The translations under genes were made by a program, and so were the position numbers. From Actinokineospora fastidiosa (GTDB lineage Bacteria; Actinomycetota; Actinomycetes; Mycobacteriales; Pseudonocardiaceae): a stretch of 64,000 nt of DNA. Positions within the stretch are counted from its first letter, which is position 1, and each line of letters begins with the position of its first letter. This document shows, piece by piece, positions 52,717 to 63,000 of this stretch. Under the pieces are notes generated by a model that saw only the letters and a list, made by a program, of their open reading frames with translations, was not told where the DNA came from and did no database searches. Where the stretch lies: contig NZ_BMRB01000002.1 in the NCBI RefSeq assembly GCF_014648415.1, forward strand, positions 1,757,260-1,821,259, given 5' to 3'.

Positions 52717-52752
52717 GCGCCCATCATCGCGTCCGGATGACACGATGGCCGC

Positions 52753-53751
52753 GTGGTGTACCAGCGACTGGTCCGGCGTGTCCTGTTCTCCCTCGGCAAG
52801 GGCGACCCCGAGGTCGCCCACGAGCGCACCGTGAAGGCGCTGGGGCGGCTCGCCCCGGCGATGCGCCCGCTGCGCGGCCTCTTCGGCCCGCACGCCGAGA
52901 CCACCGCGTTCGGCCTGCGCTTCCCCGGCGTCGTCGGCCTGGCCGCGGGCATGGACAAGGACGGCCGCGCCCTGCGCGCCTGGCCCGGCCTGGGATTCGG
53001 CTTCGTCGAGGTCGGCACCGTCACCCGCCACCCGCAGCCGGGCAACCCGAAGCCGCGCATCTTCCGGCTGCCTGACGACCAGGCCGTGATCAACCGGATG
53101 GGCTTCAACAACGCGGGCGCGGACGCGCTCGCCGCCCGGCTGGCCGCCACCGGCCCGATCGGCGTGCCCATCGGGGTCAGCATCGGCAAGTCCAAGGTGA
53201 CGCCGGTCGAGGACGCCGTCGACGACTACCTGCACTCGCTGCGCGTCCTCAAACCGCACGCCGACTACTTCGCCGTCAACGTCAGTTCGCCCAACACCCC
53301 CGGCCTGCGCGGCCTGCAGGACCGCGGCGCGCTCGACGAGCTCGTCGGCGCCCTGGCCGCCGAGGCCGACGGCACGCCGATCCTGGTCAAGATCGCCCCC
53401 GACCTCACCGACGACGCCATCGGCGAGGTCCTGCAGGTCTGCGCCGACCACGACGTCGACGGCCTCATCGCCACCAACACCACGCTCTCCCGCGAGGGCG
53501 CCACCGGCCCGCACCGGGACGAGGCGGGCGGCCTCAGCGGCCGTCCCCTCACCGAGCGCGCGCTGGAGGTCGTGGGGTTCGTCGCCAAGGAGAGCGACCT
53601 GCCGGTGATCGGCGTCGGCGGCATCATGACCGCCGACGACGCCCTGCGCATGCTCGACGCGGGCGCGCGGCTGGTGCAGCTCTACACCGGGTTCATCTAC
53701 TCCGGACCCGCGCTCGTCCGGGCGATCAATCGCGCGACCGCAGCGCGCTGA
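52753..53751 (+). CDS. pyrD: Quinone-dependent dihydroorotate dehydrogenase
   Basis: Oxidises dihydroorotate to orotate in pyrimidine synthesis, passing electrons to quinones. The 332-residue class 2 enzyme begins with an amphipathic membrane helix (about 1-20). [19 protein letters not shown] (FMN region), [12 protein letters not shown] (with catalytic Ser at about 180) and [27 protein letters not shown] follow. GTG 52753 is used; a second GTG follows at once. Its 3' end overlaps the convergent permease by 26 bases. Confidence 0.96.
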   Translation: MVYQRLVRRVLFSLGKGDPEVAHERTVKALGRLAPAMRPLRGLFGPHAETTAFGLRFPGVVGLAAGMDKDGRALRAWPGLGFGFVEVGTVTRHPQPGNPKPRIFRLPDDQAVINRMGFNNAGADALAARLAATGPIGVPIGVSIGKSKVTPVEDAVDDYLHSLRVLKPHADYFAVNVSSPNTPGLRGLQDRGALDELVGALAAEADGTPILVKIAPDLTDDAIGEVLQVCADHDVDGLIATNTTLSREGATGPHRDEAGGLSGRPLTERALEVVGFVAKESDLPVIGVGGIMTADDALRMLDAGARLVQLYTGFIYSGPALVRAINRATAAR

Positions 53752-54985
53752 GCTTGCGCAGCAGCGGGTACAGCACGACGACGATCAGCGAGCCCCAGGC
53801 GATGCCCTCCAGGCGCATCCCGCCGACGCTCAACGTCAGGTTGCCCACGCCCGCCACGACCGCGGCGGCGACGACCATCAGCGTCACCGGCTCGGTGAAG
53901 TCGACCCGGTTGGCCTGCCAGATCCGCACGCCCAGCAGGCCGATCATGCCGTAGAGCAGGATGGTCGCCCCGCCGAGCACGCCGTCGGGCACCGTGTTGA
54001 TCAGCGCGCCGAACTTCGGCACCAGGGACAGCACGAGCGCCACGAGCGCGGCCACGGCGTAGGCGGCCGTCGAGTACACCCGGGTCGCGGCCATGACGCC
54101 GATGTTCTCCGCGTACGTCGTGGTGCCCGACCCGCCGCCCGCGCCCGCGAGCGAGGTCGCCAGGCCGTCGGCGATGAGCGCGTCGCCCACGCTGCCGTCA
54201 AGGTTGCGCCCGGTCACCGCGCCGACCGCCTTGACGTGCCCCACGTTCTCCGCGACCAGCACGATCACGACCGGGATCACCAGCAGGATCTCCGACGGCC
54301 GCAGCATCGGCGCGGTGAACTCCGGCAGCCCGAACCACGGCGCGGCGGCCAGCGCGTCGACCCGCTGGGCGTCCAGGCCGCCGGTCAGCGCCGCCACGAC
54401 CCACCCGGCCAGCACGCCGACCAGGATGGACATCCGCGACAGCATCCCCCGGCCCACGACCGCGCAGACCAGCACGACGCCGAGCGTCAGCACCGCGATC
54501 AGCGGCTGCTTGGCGAACGACCCGGTCGCCACCGGGGCGAGGTTCAGTCCGATGAGGAGCACGACGGCCCCGGTGACCACGGGCGGCATGACCGAGTCCA
54601 GCAGCCGCACGCCCAGCGCCTTCACCGCGACGCCGACGCCGATGAGCAGCAGGCCCGCGGTCAGCACGATCCCCAACTGGACGGCCAGCCCGCTTTCCTT
54701 GGCGGCCAACAGCGGCGCGATGAACGCGAACGACGACCCGAGGTAGCTGGGCACCCGGTTGCGGGTGATGACCAGGAAGAGCAGTGTGCCCACCCCGGAG
54801 AACAGCAGCGTGGTGGTCACCGGGAAACCCGTGAGCGCGGGCACGAGCACCGTCGCGCTGAACATCGCGGCCACGTGCTGCAGCCCGAGTCCGATGGTCA
54901 GCGGCCAGCTCAGCCGCTCATGGGGCGCGACGACCTCGCCGTCCCGCACACGCCGACCGTCTCCGTGCACGGACCACAAAGTCAA
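53726..54985 (-). CDS. NCS2-family nucleobase permease (uracil/xanthine type)
   Basis: The 419-residue protein has about 12-14 membrane segments. Its [22 protein letters not shown] (about 33-54) and [26 protein letters not shown] fit uracil/xanthine permeases. The neighbourhood of pyrD suggests uracil as substrate. The start is a TTG at 54985 with GGAGGG six bases upstream; an in-frame GTG at 54970 is an alternative. It overlaps pyrD tail to tail. Confidence 0.88.
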   Translation of the reverse strand: MTLWSVHGDGRRVRDGEVVAPHERLSWPLTIGLGLQHVAAMFSATVLVPALTGFPVTTTLLFSGVGTLLFLVITRNRVPSYLGSSFAFIAPLLAAKESGLAVQLGIVLTAGLLLIGVGVAVKALGVRLLDSVMPPVVTGAVVLLIGLNLAPVATGSFAKQPLIAVLTLGVVLVCAVVGRGMLSRMSILVGVLAGWVVAALTGGLDAQRVDALAAAPWFGLPEFTAPMLRPSEILLVIPVVIVLVAENVGHVKAVGAVTGRNLDGSVGDALIADGLATSLAGAGGGSGTTTYAENIGVMAATRVYSTAAYAVAALVALVLSLVPKFGALINTVPDGVLGGATILLYGMIGLLGVRIWQANRVDFTEPVTLMVVAAAVVAGVGNLTLSVGGMRLEGIAWGSLIVVVLYPLLRKLSALRSRD

Positions 54986-55080
54986 CGTCCACCCTCCACC
55001 GCGCCCGTCTGGTTCGCAGCATGGTGCCACAGCAAGTAGTCGCCAAGTCGATACGACACCGTGATGTTTACCTGAATGCC

Positions 55081-55302
55081 CTAGCGCGCTCCGCCGACAG
55101 CCCAGGACAGTGCCAGCGCGTAAGGGTCGTAGGTGTCCGATCGGCCCGCCGCGATCCACTCGACGGCCGCGTCGAGCAGCCGGGCGGCCCAGCCCCGGTC
55201 GATCCCGTTCGCCGTGATCGCCGCCCAGTACCGGTCCTCGTGCGCGGGCATCGCGGCCACACGGTCGCGCACAACCGGCCTCAACTCGGCTTCGGTGTAC
55301 AT
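55081..55302 (-). CDS. Small protein in the pspN position
   Basis: The 73 residues (MYTEAELRPVVRDRVAAMPA at the start, then a helical body with YWAAITANGIDRGWAARL) show no recognised domain and no membrane segment. It follows pspM with an 86-base gap and so occupies the place of Rv2742c (pspN) in mycobacteria, but the sequence does not obviously match. ATG 55302 has GGAGAGGA about ten bases upstream. Confidence 0.6.
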   Translation of the reverse strand: MYTEAELRPVVRDRVAAMPAHEDRYWAAITANGIDRGWAARLLDAAVEWIAAGRSDTYDPYALALSWAVGGAR

Positions 55303-55388
55303 GGGCGACGTCCTCTCCAAGGGGTCTATACAGAAAAGACGCCGCAACCCCGTGAAGGTGACGCGCGGGCGCGGTGTGAGCCGCGACC

Positions 55389-56162
55389 CTATCCGGTGTG
55401 CGGGGACAGCTCGCGCAGAGCCACGGCCAGGGCGGCGAGGTGGTCGGTGGCGTCGGCGAGGTCGTGGCGCGGCGCGGCGCCGGTCGACGCGGCCAGGACG
55501 CGGCCCGCGGCGGCGAGCAGGGCGCAGTAGCCCTCGACGCCCTCCTGCAGCTGCGTCCGCAGGCTGAGGACGCCCGCGGTGAGCGCGGCGCGGTCCGCGG
55601 CGGGCGCGTGGTCGCGGGCCCGCTCGACGGCCTGCAGCTGGGCCGAGACCGCGCGCAACGCCTCGGCGGCCTCCGCGCCGGTGCGGCGGGAGTGCTCGAC
55701 GGACTCCGGCGGCACCAGCGCGCCCCGGCTGAGCTGGGCGAGCAACTCGCGCAGCGTGTCCTCGGCGTCGGCGAGCCTGCGCATGGGCTCGCGGGCCTGG
55801 GAGTCCGGCGGCGGCAGCGCCACCGGCACCCGGGCGGCCTCCGGCAGCGGCTCGCGGTGCAGCCGCCAGGTCCGCACGCCGGAGGCGATCGCGGCCACCC
55901 CGGACACCACGGCCGTTCCGATCAGGATCGGCACCGACGCGCCGGGGTTGGCGGCCGCGGCCTCCACGACCACCGCCCCGGTGCCGGTGGCCAGGCCGGT
56001 GCCCGTCCACGCCGTGGTGGTCCGCACCGCGCGGCGCCGCCTGCGCAGCGCCCGGGCGCGCGGGTCGCGCCACCGGGCGATGCGGGCCTGCACCTTGGTG
56101 ACCGCGTCCACGTGCTTGGTGGCGAGGTCGGCGATGCGGATCAGCTCACGCTTGTAGCTCAC
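55389..56162 (-). CDS. pspM: Envelope-stress membrane protein PspM
   Basis: The 257-residue protein is syntenic with PspM (Rv2743c), the PspA partner of actinobacteria. It has an N-terminal amphipathic helix, an Arg-rich patch (about 31-45), two membrane segments (about 49-68 and 75-95) and a long helical C-terminal part. It should anchor PspA at the membrane during stress. It starts 43 bases after the pspA stop, so the two are probably co-transcribed. Confidence 0.78.
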   Translation of the reverse strand: MSYKRELIRIADLATKHVDAVTKVQARIARWRDPRARALRRRRRAVRTTTAWTGTGLATGTGAVVVEAAAANPGASVPILIGTAVVSGVAAIASGVRTWRLHREPLPEAARVPVALPPPDSQAREPMRRLADAEDTLRELLAQLSRGALVPPESVEHSRRTGAEAAEALRAVSAQLQAVERARDHAPAADRAALTAGVLSLRTQLQEGVEGYCALLAAAGRVLAASTGAAPRHDLADATDHLAALAVALRELSPHTG

Positions 56163-56205
56163 TGCCGACCCCCTCCCCGGTGCGCGCTAGTCGGTCGAGT
56201 GCGTG

Positions 56206-57045
56206 CTAGTTGTTCGACTGCGGGTTGGCCTGCCGCTCCTGGGCGACCCGCTGGGCGATCTCGGCCTCGATGTTGCCCGGCGTGGGCTGGGCGGCCTGGC
56301 CGCCGGTGACCTGCGGGGCCTGCCCGCCGGACATCGACGCGCGGATCTGGTCGAGGCGCGAGCGGCCCGCCATCTCCGTCGTGCTGGCCTGGACCTCCAT
56401 CATCCGGCCCTGCACGGAGTTCTGGGCCAGCTCGGCCGAGCCCAGCGCGGTGGCGTAGCGGCGCTCGATCTTCTCCCGGACCTCCTCCAGCGAGGGGGTG
56501 TTGCCCGGCGCGGCGAGCTCGCTCATCTGGTTCAGCGAGCGGGAGACCTGCTCCTGCATCTTGGCCTGCTCCAGCTGGCTGAGCAGCTTGGTGCGCTCGG
56601 CGAGCTTGTTCTGCAGGACCATCGCGTTGCGCTCGACGGCCTGCTTGGCCTGCGCCGCGGCCTGCAGCGCCTGGTCGTGCAGCGTCTTGAGGTCCTCGAT
56701 GCCCTGCTCGGCGGTGACCAGCTGGGTGGCGAAGGACTGGGCGGCCGTCTCGAACTGGGTCGCCTTCTGCTCGTCGCCCTTGGCGCGGGCCTCGTCGGCC
56801 AGCACGAGCGCCTGGCGGGCCGATGCCTGCAGCTTCTCCACCTCGCCGAGCTGGCGGTTGAGCTTCATCTCCAGCTGGCGCTGGTTGCCGATGACGGCCG
56901 CGGCCTGCTGCGAGAGCGCTTGGTGCTGGCGCTGCGCGTCCTCGATGGCCTGCTGGATCTGCACCTTGGGGTCCGCGTGCTCGTCGATCTTCGACGAGAA
57001 CGAGGCCATCAGGTACTTCCAGAACTTCACGAACGGGTTGGCCAT
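56206..57045 (-). CDS. pspA: Phage-shock protein PspA
   Basis: A 279-residue ESCRT-III-like coiled-coil protein that binds stressed membranes. The N-terminal helix [22 protein letters not shown] and the following [18 protein letters not shown] match PspA/IM30. A Gln/Pro-rich tail (about 235-279) follows the core. ATG 57045 has GGCGGAGGAG just upstream. Upstream lies a perfect hairpin that separates it from clgR, so it may have its own promoter or rely on readthrough. Confidence 0.95.
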   Translation of the reverse strand: MANPFVKFWKYLMASFSSKIDEHADPKVQIQQAIEDAQRQHQALSQQAAAVIGNQRQLEMKLNRQLGEVEKLQASARQALVLADEARAKGDEQKATQFETAAQSFATQLVTAEQGIEDLKTLHDQALQAAAQAKQAVERNAMVLQNKLAERTKLLSQLEQAKMQEQVSRSLNQMSELAAPGNTPSLEEVREKIERRYATALGSAELAQNSVQGRMMEVQASTTEMAGRSRLDQIRASMSGGQAPQVTGGQAAQPTPGNIEAEIAQRVAQERQANPQSNN

Positions 57046-57277
57046 CTCCTCCGCCTGCCTTCTCACGACTGTCGGTTCACTCGGATAAGTCGCCGCCTGA
57101 CCTTCCGATGAAACGGCAACGTCCCGGCACCCTGGTGGGTTCCATCGTGTCAGGTGGGCCCAGGCCGTTCCACCGGACCCGGACAATTTCCGGGATCATC
57201 TCCGGGCTGCCCGGGACCGGGGTCCGGGACATCCCTGACCCCTCACCCACGGTAACCGGTGAACGGGCCGAACGCGG

Positions 57278-57313
57278 CGCGTCCGCCGAACCGGGGACGG
57301 TTCGGCGGACGCG
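57278..57313 (-). terminator. Perfect 15-bp hairpin between clgR and pspA
   Basis: The arms 57278-57292 and 57299-57313 are perfectly complementary around a six-base loop, 24 bases after the clgR stop. It should strongly reduce clgR readthrough into pspA. The 233-base stretch between the hairpin and the pspA start could hold a separate promoter, but I see no clear one. Confidence 0.85.
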
Positions 57314-57336
57314 AAGTGCGCACGGCGGGAGAACGG

Positions 57337-57777
57337 CTACGCGGCCACGAACGCCCGCGCGCCGCCGAGTGAGTCGATGGAGTGCAGGGCGGGCTGGAGC
57401 CGGAGATCGGCCAGGCTGTCGCCGACGACGGCGGGCACGAGCCTGCCGCCCTCGATGGCGGCGCGGGCGCCCGCGTCGCTGTGCTCGGGCGCGGAGCGCG
57501 CCTCGGCGGGGACCTGCTCCGGCACGCCGTGCTCGACCGAGGTGAGCGCGCCGATGTCGGAGGCGACATGCGACATCAGCTCGGCCAGCGGCAGGTCGAG
57601 CGCGTCGCAGATGGCGGCGAGCAGCTCGCTGGACGCCTCCTTGCGGCCGCGTTCGACCTCGGAGAGGTAACCGAGGCTGACCCGCGCCGACCGGGACACC
57701 TCCCGCAGGGTGCGGCGCTGGTTGGTCCGGGTGTGGCGCAGCCGATCACCGATGGCCTCGCGCAGCAGCACGGTCAT
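57337..57777 (-). CDS. clgR: Clp gene regulator ClgR
   Basis: The 146-residue XRE-type regulator activates clp protease and psp genes in actinobacteria. The helix-turn-helix is at about 22-60 ([32 protein letters not shown]). The protein ends in AFVAA, the type of C-terminal tag that makes ClgR a ClpXP/ClpCP substrate. ATG 57777 has AGGAGGT five bases upstream. It lies between cinA and pspA as in mycobacteria. Confidence 0.94.
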   Translation of the reverse strand: MTVLLREAIGDRLRHTRTNQRRTLREVSRSARVSLGYLSEVERGRKEASSELLAAICDALDLPLAELMSHVASDIGALTSVEHGVPEQVPAEARSAPEHSDAGARAAIEGGRLVPAVVGDSLADLRLQPALHSIDSLGGARAFVAA

Positions 57778-57853
57778 CGCACACCTCCTTCCTCCGACAG
57801 TTACTCATCACGTTACCCAGAGGCACTGACATGTCGCACGGCCTTCCCACGGC

Positions 57854-57871
57854 GTACGCCAAGAGCGAACA
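57854..57871 (-). promoter_or_regulatory. Putative ClgR operator
   Basis: The minus-strand sequence TGTTCGCTCTTGGCGTAC fits the ClgR box pattern with CGC and GCG half-sites separated by five bases, missing only the central A. It lies about 77 bases before the clgR start, suggesting autoregulation. Confidence 0.5.
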
Positions 57872-57924
57872 CCCCGGTCGACCTCGCTGTTCCCCACCCC
57901 CGGGCACCGAGAGTGACCCGAACC

Positions 57925-58419
57925 TCACTCGATGATCGCATCCAGGTCGTCCTCGATGAGGCCCAGCGCCGCCCGGACGGCGGCCGCCCTGACCTCGTCG
58001 CGGGTCCCGGTCGCCCGCAGCAGCGAGACCAGTCCGCCGCGCGGGGACTCCAGCGCAACGAACACCGTGCCCGCGGGCACGCCGTCCTGCGGCCCCGGCC
58101 CGGCCACGCCGGTCAGCCCGAGCCCGATGGTGGCCCCGCAGCGGGCCCTGGCGCCCGCGGCGAGCGCCGCGGCGACCTCGGAGTCGACCGGCCCGCGCTC
58201 GGCCAGCAGCCGGGGGTCCACGCCCGCCAGCGACGCCTTGAGGTCCGTCCCGTAGACCACGAGCCCGCCCCGCACGACCGCGCTGGACCCGGGCACGGTG
58301 GTCAGCACCGCGGTCAGCAGCCCCGCGGTCAGCGACTCGGCGGCGGCGACGGTCTCCCCGCGCTCGGCCAGCGTGCGCACCAGCGCGGCGACCTGCTCGG
58401 CCGGGACTCCCGGGATCAC
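57925..58419 (-). CDS. pncC: CinA C-terminal domain nicotinamide-nucleotide amidase
   Basis: The 164-residue protein is the amidase half of CinA alone. It converts nicotinamide mononucleotide to nicotinate mononucleotide. The family marks VAAAESLTAGLLTAVLTTVPG (about 24-44), VVYGTDLKASLAGV and TGVAGPGPQDGVPAGTVFVAL are clear. GTG 58419 overlaps the pgsA stop by four bases. Confidence 0.93.
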   Translation of the reverse strand: MIPGVPAEQVAALVRTLAERGETVAAAESLTAGLLTAVLTTVPGSSAVVRGGLVVYGTDLKASLAGVDPRLLAERGPVDSEVAAALAAGARARCGATIGLGLTGVAGPGPQDGVPAGTVFVALESPRGGLVSLLRATGTRDEVRAAAVRAALGLIEDDLDAIIE

Positions 58420-59045
58420 GCGACCGCGCGCTTCCCCCGGGCCCGCAGCCGCACGGCGCGCACGGCGTAGTCGACGCCGGTGACGACGGTGAGCGCGATC
58501 GCCGCGCCCATCACCACCCAGGCCACGACGTGCAGGAACCCCGGCAGCGGCACCAGGAACAGCCCGATGGCCACGACCTGGAGCAGCGTCTTGAGCTTGC
58601 CGCCGCGGCTGGCCGGGATCACCCCGTGCCGGATCACCCAGAACCGCAGCAGCGTCACCCCGACCTCGCGCACCGCGATGACGACCGTGACCCACCACGG
58701 CAGCTCGCCCAGGACGCTGAGCCCGATCAGCGCGGCGCCGGTGAGCGCCTTGTCCGCGATCGGGTCGGCGATCTTGCCGAAGTCGGTGATGAGCCCGTGG
58801 CGGCGCGCCAGCCTGCCGTCGACGTGGTCGGTGATCGACGCGACGGCGAAGACGAACGCGCTGGTCCAGCGCCAGAAGTCGCCGCCTGCGAACAGGGCGA
58901 GCAGGAACACCGGGACGAGCGCGAGCCTGCTCAGCGTGAGCAGGTTGGCGATGTTGAGCACCGGGACGTGCGTCGGCACCGGGGCGGGCACCGGGGGCGC
59001 TGGCCGGGTGGCCGCGTCCTCGCCCTCGGTGGGCACGGCGCTCAC
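58416..59045 (-). CDS. pgsA: CDP-alcohol phosphatidyltransferase PgsA-type
   Basis: A 209-residue membrane enzyme that makes phosphatidylglycerol phosphate or a related phospholipid. The catalytic pattern D-x2-DG-x2-AR-x8-G-x3-D-x3-D is complete, starting at [20 protein letters not shown]. About five membrane segments and a short Pro-rich N-terminal tail (1-30) frame it. It corresponds to pgsA3 of mycobacteria. GTG 59045 overlaps the rimO stop (GTGA). Confidence 0.94.
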   Translation of the reverse strand: MSAVPTEGEDAATRPAPPVPAPVPTHVPVLNIANLLTLSRLALVPVFLLALFAGGDFWRWTSAFVFAVASITDHVDGRLARRHGLITDFGKIADPIADKALTGAALIGLSVLGELPWWVTVVIAVREVGVTLLRFWVIRHGVIPASRGGKLKTLLQVVAIGLFLVPLPGFLHVVAWVVMGAAIALTVVTGVDYAVRAVRLRARGKRAVA

Positions 59046-60463
59046 GTCCTCGGGACCAGCGCGCGGGCGCGCACGATCAGGTCGACGCCCTCGCTGTCGA
59101 CGACCTCGCCGACCACGAGGTCGCCCACGGACAGGCCGGTGGCCGCGATGTCGCCGTCGACCAGCACGCACTCGCCGTCGACCTCGGGGGCCTGGTGGGC
59201 GGCGCGGCCCGCGCAGTCGTCCTCGTCGGACTCGGCGCGCTCGACCAGCACGACGACCTCGTCGCCGACGCGGTCCTCGGCGCGCTGGGCGGTCAGCTCC
59301 TCGGCCAGCTCGCTGATCCGGGCCACGCGCGCGGCGATGACGTCGGCGGGCAGCTTGCCGGGCAGGCCCTCGGCCTCGGTGCCGTCCTCGTCGGAGTAGC
59401 CAAACACGCCGACGGCGTCCAGGCGCGCCTCGGTGAGGAAGCGGGCCAGCTCGTCCACGTCGGCGTCGGTCTCGCCGGGGAAGCCGACGATGACGTTGCT
59501 GCGGATGCCCGCGTCCGGGGCGTGCTCGCGGATGCGCTTGACCAGGTCGAGGAAGGACTCGGTGTTGCCGAAGCGGCGCATGCGGCGCAGCACGGGCTCG
59601 CTGGCGTGCTGGAACGACATGTCGAAGTACGCGGCGACGCCCGGGGTGGTGGCGATGGCGGCGACCAGCGACGGCTTGGTCTCGGCGGGCTGCAGGTAGC
59701 TGACCCGGACGCGGTCGATCCCGGGGACGGCGCCCAGCCGGGCCAGCAGCGGCTCCAGCGCGCCGGACGGGCCGAGGTCCTTGCCGTAGGAGGTGGAGTT
59801 CTCGCTGACCAGGACCAGCTCGCGCACGCCCTGCTCGGCCAGCCACCGGGCCTCGGCGACGATCTCGTCGGGCCTGCGGGAGACGAACGAGCCGCGGAAG
59901 CTGGGGATCGCGCAGAACGAGCAGCGCCGGTCGCAGCCGGAGGCGATCTTCAGCGAGGCGACCGGCGAGTCGTCGAGGCGCTTGCGCAGCACGCGCGGGC
60001 CCCAGGCGTGGCCGGGCACGGCGACGTCGCTGTCCTGCCGCTCGACGGGGGTGATGGGCAGCAGGGTGCGCCGGTCGACCGGGGTGTGCGATGCCACGGC
60101 GTGGCCCGCGACCACGTCGCCGAGGCGTTCTGCGAGGTCGGGGTAGGCGTCGAAGCCCAGGACGGCGCTGGCCTCCGGCAGGCTCTCGGCCAGCTGGGCG
60201 CCGTAGCGCTCGGCCATGCAGCCCACGGCGACGACCTTCGCGCCGGTGTCGGCGGCGGCGAGCAGGGTGTCGATGGAGTCCTTCTTGGCCTGCTCGACGA
60301 AGCCGCAGGTGTTGACCACGATGACCTCGGCGCCGTCGTCGGCGTCGGTCAGCTCCCATCCGCCGTCGGCGAGCCTGCCCGCCAGTTCCTCGGAGTCGAC
60401 CTCGTTTCGGGCACAACCGAGGGTGAGCAGGGCGACACGGCGCGACGCGGGCGGAGTGGACAC
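59042..60463 (-). CDS. rimO: Ribosomal protein S12 methylthiotransferase RimO
   Basis: Adds a methylthio group to an aspartate of ribosomal protein S12. The 473 residues have the N-terminal cluster cysteines Cys17, Cys53 and Cys82, and the radical-SAM Cys177-x3-Cys181-x2-Cys184 ([16 protein letters not shown]). A TRAM-like C-terminal region follows. ATG 60463 starts the family N-terminus. It is the first gene of a unit with pgsA and cinA. Confidence 0.96.
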   Translation of the reverse strand: MSTPPASRRVALLTLGCARNEVDSEELAGRLADGGWELTDADDGAEVIVVNTCGFVEQAKKDSIDTLLAAADTGAKVVAVGCMAERYGAQLAESLPEASAVLGFDAYPDLAERLGDVVAGHAVASHTPVDRRTLLPITPVERQDSDVAVPGHAWGPRVLRKRLDDSPVASLKIASGCDRRCSFCAIPSFRGSFVSRRPDEIVAEARWLAEQGVRELVLVSENSTSYGKDLGPSGALEPLLARLGAVPGIDRVRVSYLQPAETKPSLVAAIATTPGVAAYFDMSFQHASEPVLRRMRRFGNTESFLDLVKRIREHAPDAGIRSNVIVGFPGETDADVDELARFLTEARLDAVGVFGYSDEDGTEAEGLPGKLPADVIAARVARISELAEELTAQRAEDRVGDEVVVLVERAESDEDDCAGRAAHQAPEVDGECVLVDGDIAATGLSVGDLVVGEVVDSEGVDLIVRARALVPRT

Positions 60464-60614
60464 GGCTCAAAGGGTAGCCGCGCTCCTTCGGCGCGGGCGT
60501 ATCCGGCGGTCATAGGCACCCGATGACAAAGCCCCGGTGTCGGATTCGTCACCGGATTGCGGGGTTTTCCAGCGGGTCTGGGATCACGTCGCGCGATCGG
60601 GCAGGGTGCGCTTC

Positions 60615-61604
60615 ATGGGCAAACACCGTCGCACCCGCACCCGGGCCCCGTTCGTCGCGATGCCGCTGGTGGCGGTGCCGGTCGCGGTCGCGCTGCTGGG
60701 CGCTGGCGAGGACGTCCCGGTGCCCGCGGCCGCCGCGCAGCCGATCGCCTACGGGGCCGACGGCACGCTCGCCGACGGGCACGGGCCCGCGGCGGTGGAG
60801 GTGGTGCCGGTGCCGCCGGGGACGTCCGCGATCCCGCCGGTGGCCCTTCGCGGGTACGCGAAGGCGGCGGAGCTGGTGGGCCGGACGCACCCGGAATGCG
60901 GCCTGACGTGGCCGCTGCTGGCCGCGATCGGCCAGGCCCAGACGGGCCACGCCGCGGCGACCGGGCTCGACGACGACGGCGACACGATCATCCCGTCCCT
61001 CGGCCCGGTGCTGGACGGCTCGGCGGGCCGCGCGCGGATCCCGGACACCGACGGCGGGGTGTGGGACGGCGACGCCCGCTGGGACCGCGCGGTGGGCCCG
61101 ATGCGCCTGCTGCCGTCGGTGTGGTCCGAGCACGGCCGCGACGCCTCCGGGGACGGGGTGGCGATCCCCCACAACGTGGCCGACGCGGCGTTGGGGGTGG
61201 GGCGGTATCTGTGCGCCACCGGGGCGGACCTGAGCACGCCCGGGGATGTCGCGGACGCGGTGTACCGGTTCCACGGGACGTCGGAGTTCGTGGCGACGGT
61301 GTTGTCCTGGCGGAACGCCTTCGATCCCGGGCAGGCGATGACGACGTCCGCTGCCGCCGGACCGACGACGTCGGCGAAGCCCGCGGCCCCGAAGCCGCCC
61401 GCTGCCCAGGCCCCCGCGCCTCGGCCGCCAGCACCTCAGGCTCCCGCGCCGCAGGCCCCCGCCCCGCAGGCACCCGCCGCGAAGGCCCCGGCGCCGACGC
61501 AGCGCCCGCCTGCGCCCGCTCCCGCCCCTGCGCCCGCTCCCTCGGACGGCCAGCTGCCGGGCGAGGAGTGGTACGAGTGGGGCAAGTGGCTGCCCGGCCG
61601 ATAG
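60615..61604 (+). CDS. Secreted lytic transglycosylase-like protein
   Basis: The 329-residue protein has an N-terminal signal segment (about 10-35), then a soluble SLT-like domain. Typical pieces are CGLTWPLLAAIGQAQTGHAAA (about 96-116), the family's catalytic-Glu region (here the Glu is not where expected), and VGPMRLLPSVW and NVADAALGVGRYLC. A Pro/Ala-rich tail (about 255-310) closes with EEWYEWGKWLPGR. Muralytic activity is inferred and may be lost if the Glu is truly absent. ATG 60615 is divergent from rimO. Confidence 0.75.
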   Translation: MGKHRRTRTRAPFVAMPLVAVPVAVALLGAGEDVPVPAAAAQPIAYGADGTLADGHGPAAVEVVPVPPGTSAIPPVALRGYAKAAELVGRTHPECGLTWPLLAAIGQAQTGHAAATGLDDDGDTIIPSLGPVLDGSAGRARIPDTDGGVWDGDARWDRAVGPMRLLPSVWSEHGRDASGDGVAIPHNVADAALGVGRYLCATGADLSTPGDVADAVYRFHGTSEFVATVLSWRNAFDPGQAMTTSAAAGPTTSAKPAAPKPPAAQAPAPRPPAPQAPAPQAPAPQAPAAKAPAPTQRPPAPAPAPAPAPSDGQLPGEEWYEWGKWLPGR

Positions 61605-61650
61605 TCGGAGGGGTGCAGGCCGGAAGGCGCAGCGAGCAAGCCGCCTCCGG

Positions 61651-62895
61651 TCAGCGGGCGGGCGTCCGCTCGAAGATCGCGGCCAGGCCCTGGCCGCCGC
61701 CGATGCACATCGTCTCCAGCGCGTAGCGGGACTCGCGGCGGTCCAGCTCGCGCAGCAGGGTGGCCAGGATCCGGGCGCCGGTCGCGCCCAGGGGGTGGCC
61801 CAGGGAGATGCCGGAGCCGTTGACGTTGACGCGCGCCCAGTCGGCGTCGGTGAGGTTCCACTCGCGGGCGACGGCCAGGACCTGGGCGGCGAAGGCCTCG
61901 TTGAGCTCGATGAGGTCCATGTCCGCCAGGGTCAGGCCCGCGCGGTCGAGGGCGCGGGCGGTGGCGGGGACCGGGCCGATGCCCATGGTCGACGGCGGCG
62001 TGCCCGCGACCGCCCAGGAGACCAGGCGGGCCAGGGGGCGCAGGCCCAGCTCGGCGGCGCGCTCCGGCGTGGTGACGACGCAGGCGGCGGCGCCGTCGTT
62101 CTGGCCGCTGGCGTTGCCCGCGGTGACCGTCGCCTCCGGGTCGGTGCGGCCCATGATCGGCTTGAGCGCGGCCAGGGCGTCGAGGTCGGCGTCGGGGCGG
62201 GGGTGTTCGTCGCGGTCGACGACGGTGTCGCCCCGGCTGCCGTCGGGGCGCTTGGGGGCGCGCTTGGCGGGGACGGTCACCGGGACGATCTCGTCGGTGA
62301 AGCGGCCCGCCTCGATGGCGGCGACGGCGCGCTGGTGGGAGCGGAGGGCCAGCTCGTCCTGCTCGGCGCGGGGGATGCGGTACTCGCGGCGGAGGTTCTC
62401 GGCGGTCTCGACCATGCCGCCGGGGACCGGGTGGTTGACGCCGCCCGCGGTGACGCGGGCGCGGGCGAGGCGGTCGTGCAGCTCGACGCCCGTGCCCTTG
62501 ACGCCCCAGCGCATGGCGGTCGAGTAGAACTCGACCTGGCTCATGTTCTCCGCGCCGCCGGCGATCAGCAGGTCGTTGGCGCCGGTCTGGACGCGCATGG
62601 CGGCGTCGATCACGGCCTGCAGTCCGGAGCCGCAGCGGCGGTCGACCTGCAGGCCGGGGACGGTGACCGGCAGGCCCGCGTCGAGGGCGGCGACCCGGCC
62701 GATGGCGGGCGCGTCGCCGTTGGGGTGGCACTGCCCGAAGACCACGTCCTCGACCAGCGCGGGATCGAGACCGGTGCGGTCCAGCAGCGCGCGCAGCACG
62801 GTGGCGGCCAGCTCGGTGACGCCGACGCCCGCGAACACGCCGCCGAAGCGGCCCACCGGGGTGCGGACCGGTTCGCAGATGACCGCCTCGCGCAT
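61651..62895 (-). CDS. Acetyl-CoA C-acyltransferase (thiolase)
   Basis: A 414-residue thiolase. The nucleophilic Cys is in VDRRCGSGLQAVIDAA (about 85-100), and the second pair His/Cys are in SGISLGHPLGATGAR and METMCIGGGQGLA at the C-terminus. It either forms or cleaves 3-ketoacyl-CoA; direction cannot be told. It stands alone on the minus strand, convergent to the transglycosylase gene. Confidence 0.95.
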   Translation of the reverse strand: MREAVICEPVRTPVGRFGGVFAGVGVTELAATVLRALLDRTGLDPALVEDVVFGQCHPNGDAPAIGRVAALDAGLPVTVPGLQVDRRCGSGLQAVIDAAMRVQTGANDLLIAGGAENMSQVEFYSTAMRWGVKGTGVELHDRLARARVTAGGVNHPVPGGMVETAENLRREYRIPRAEQDELALRSHQRAVAAIEAGRFTDEIVPVTVPAKRAPKRPDGSRGDTVVDRDEHPRPDADLDALAALKPIMGRTDPEATVTAGNASGQNDGAAACVVTTPERAAELGLRPLARLVSWAVAGTPPSTMGIGPVPATARALDRAGLTLADMDLIELNEAFAAQVLAVAREWNLTDADWARVNVNGSGISLGHPLGATGARILATLLRELDRRESRYALETMCIGGGQGLAAIFERTPAR

Positions 62896-63000
62896 GGCAC
62901 TCCCTCACGTCCTCGTCGACTGCCGGTGATTAAACCGGCAGCGCGCGGACCCGGGTATTGACGATGACCGGGATCTCACCGAGGGCTATGTTCACCTCTC

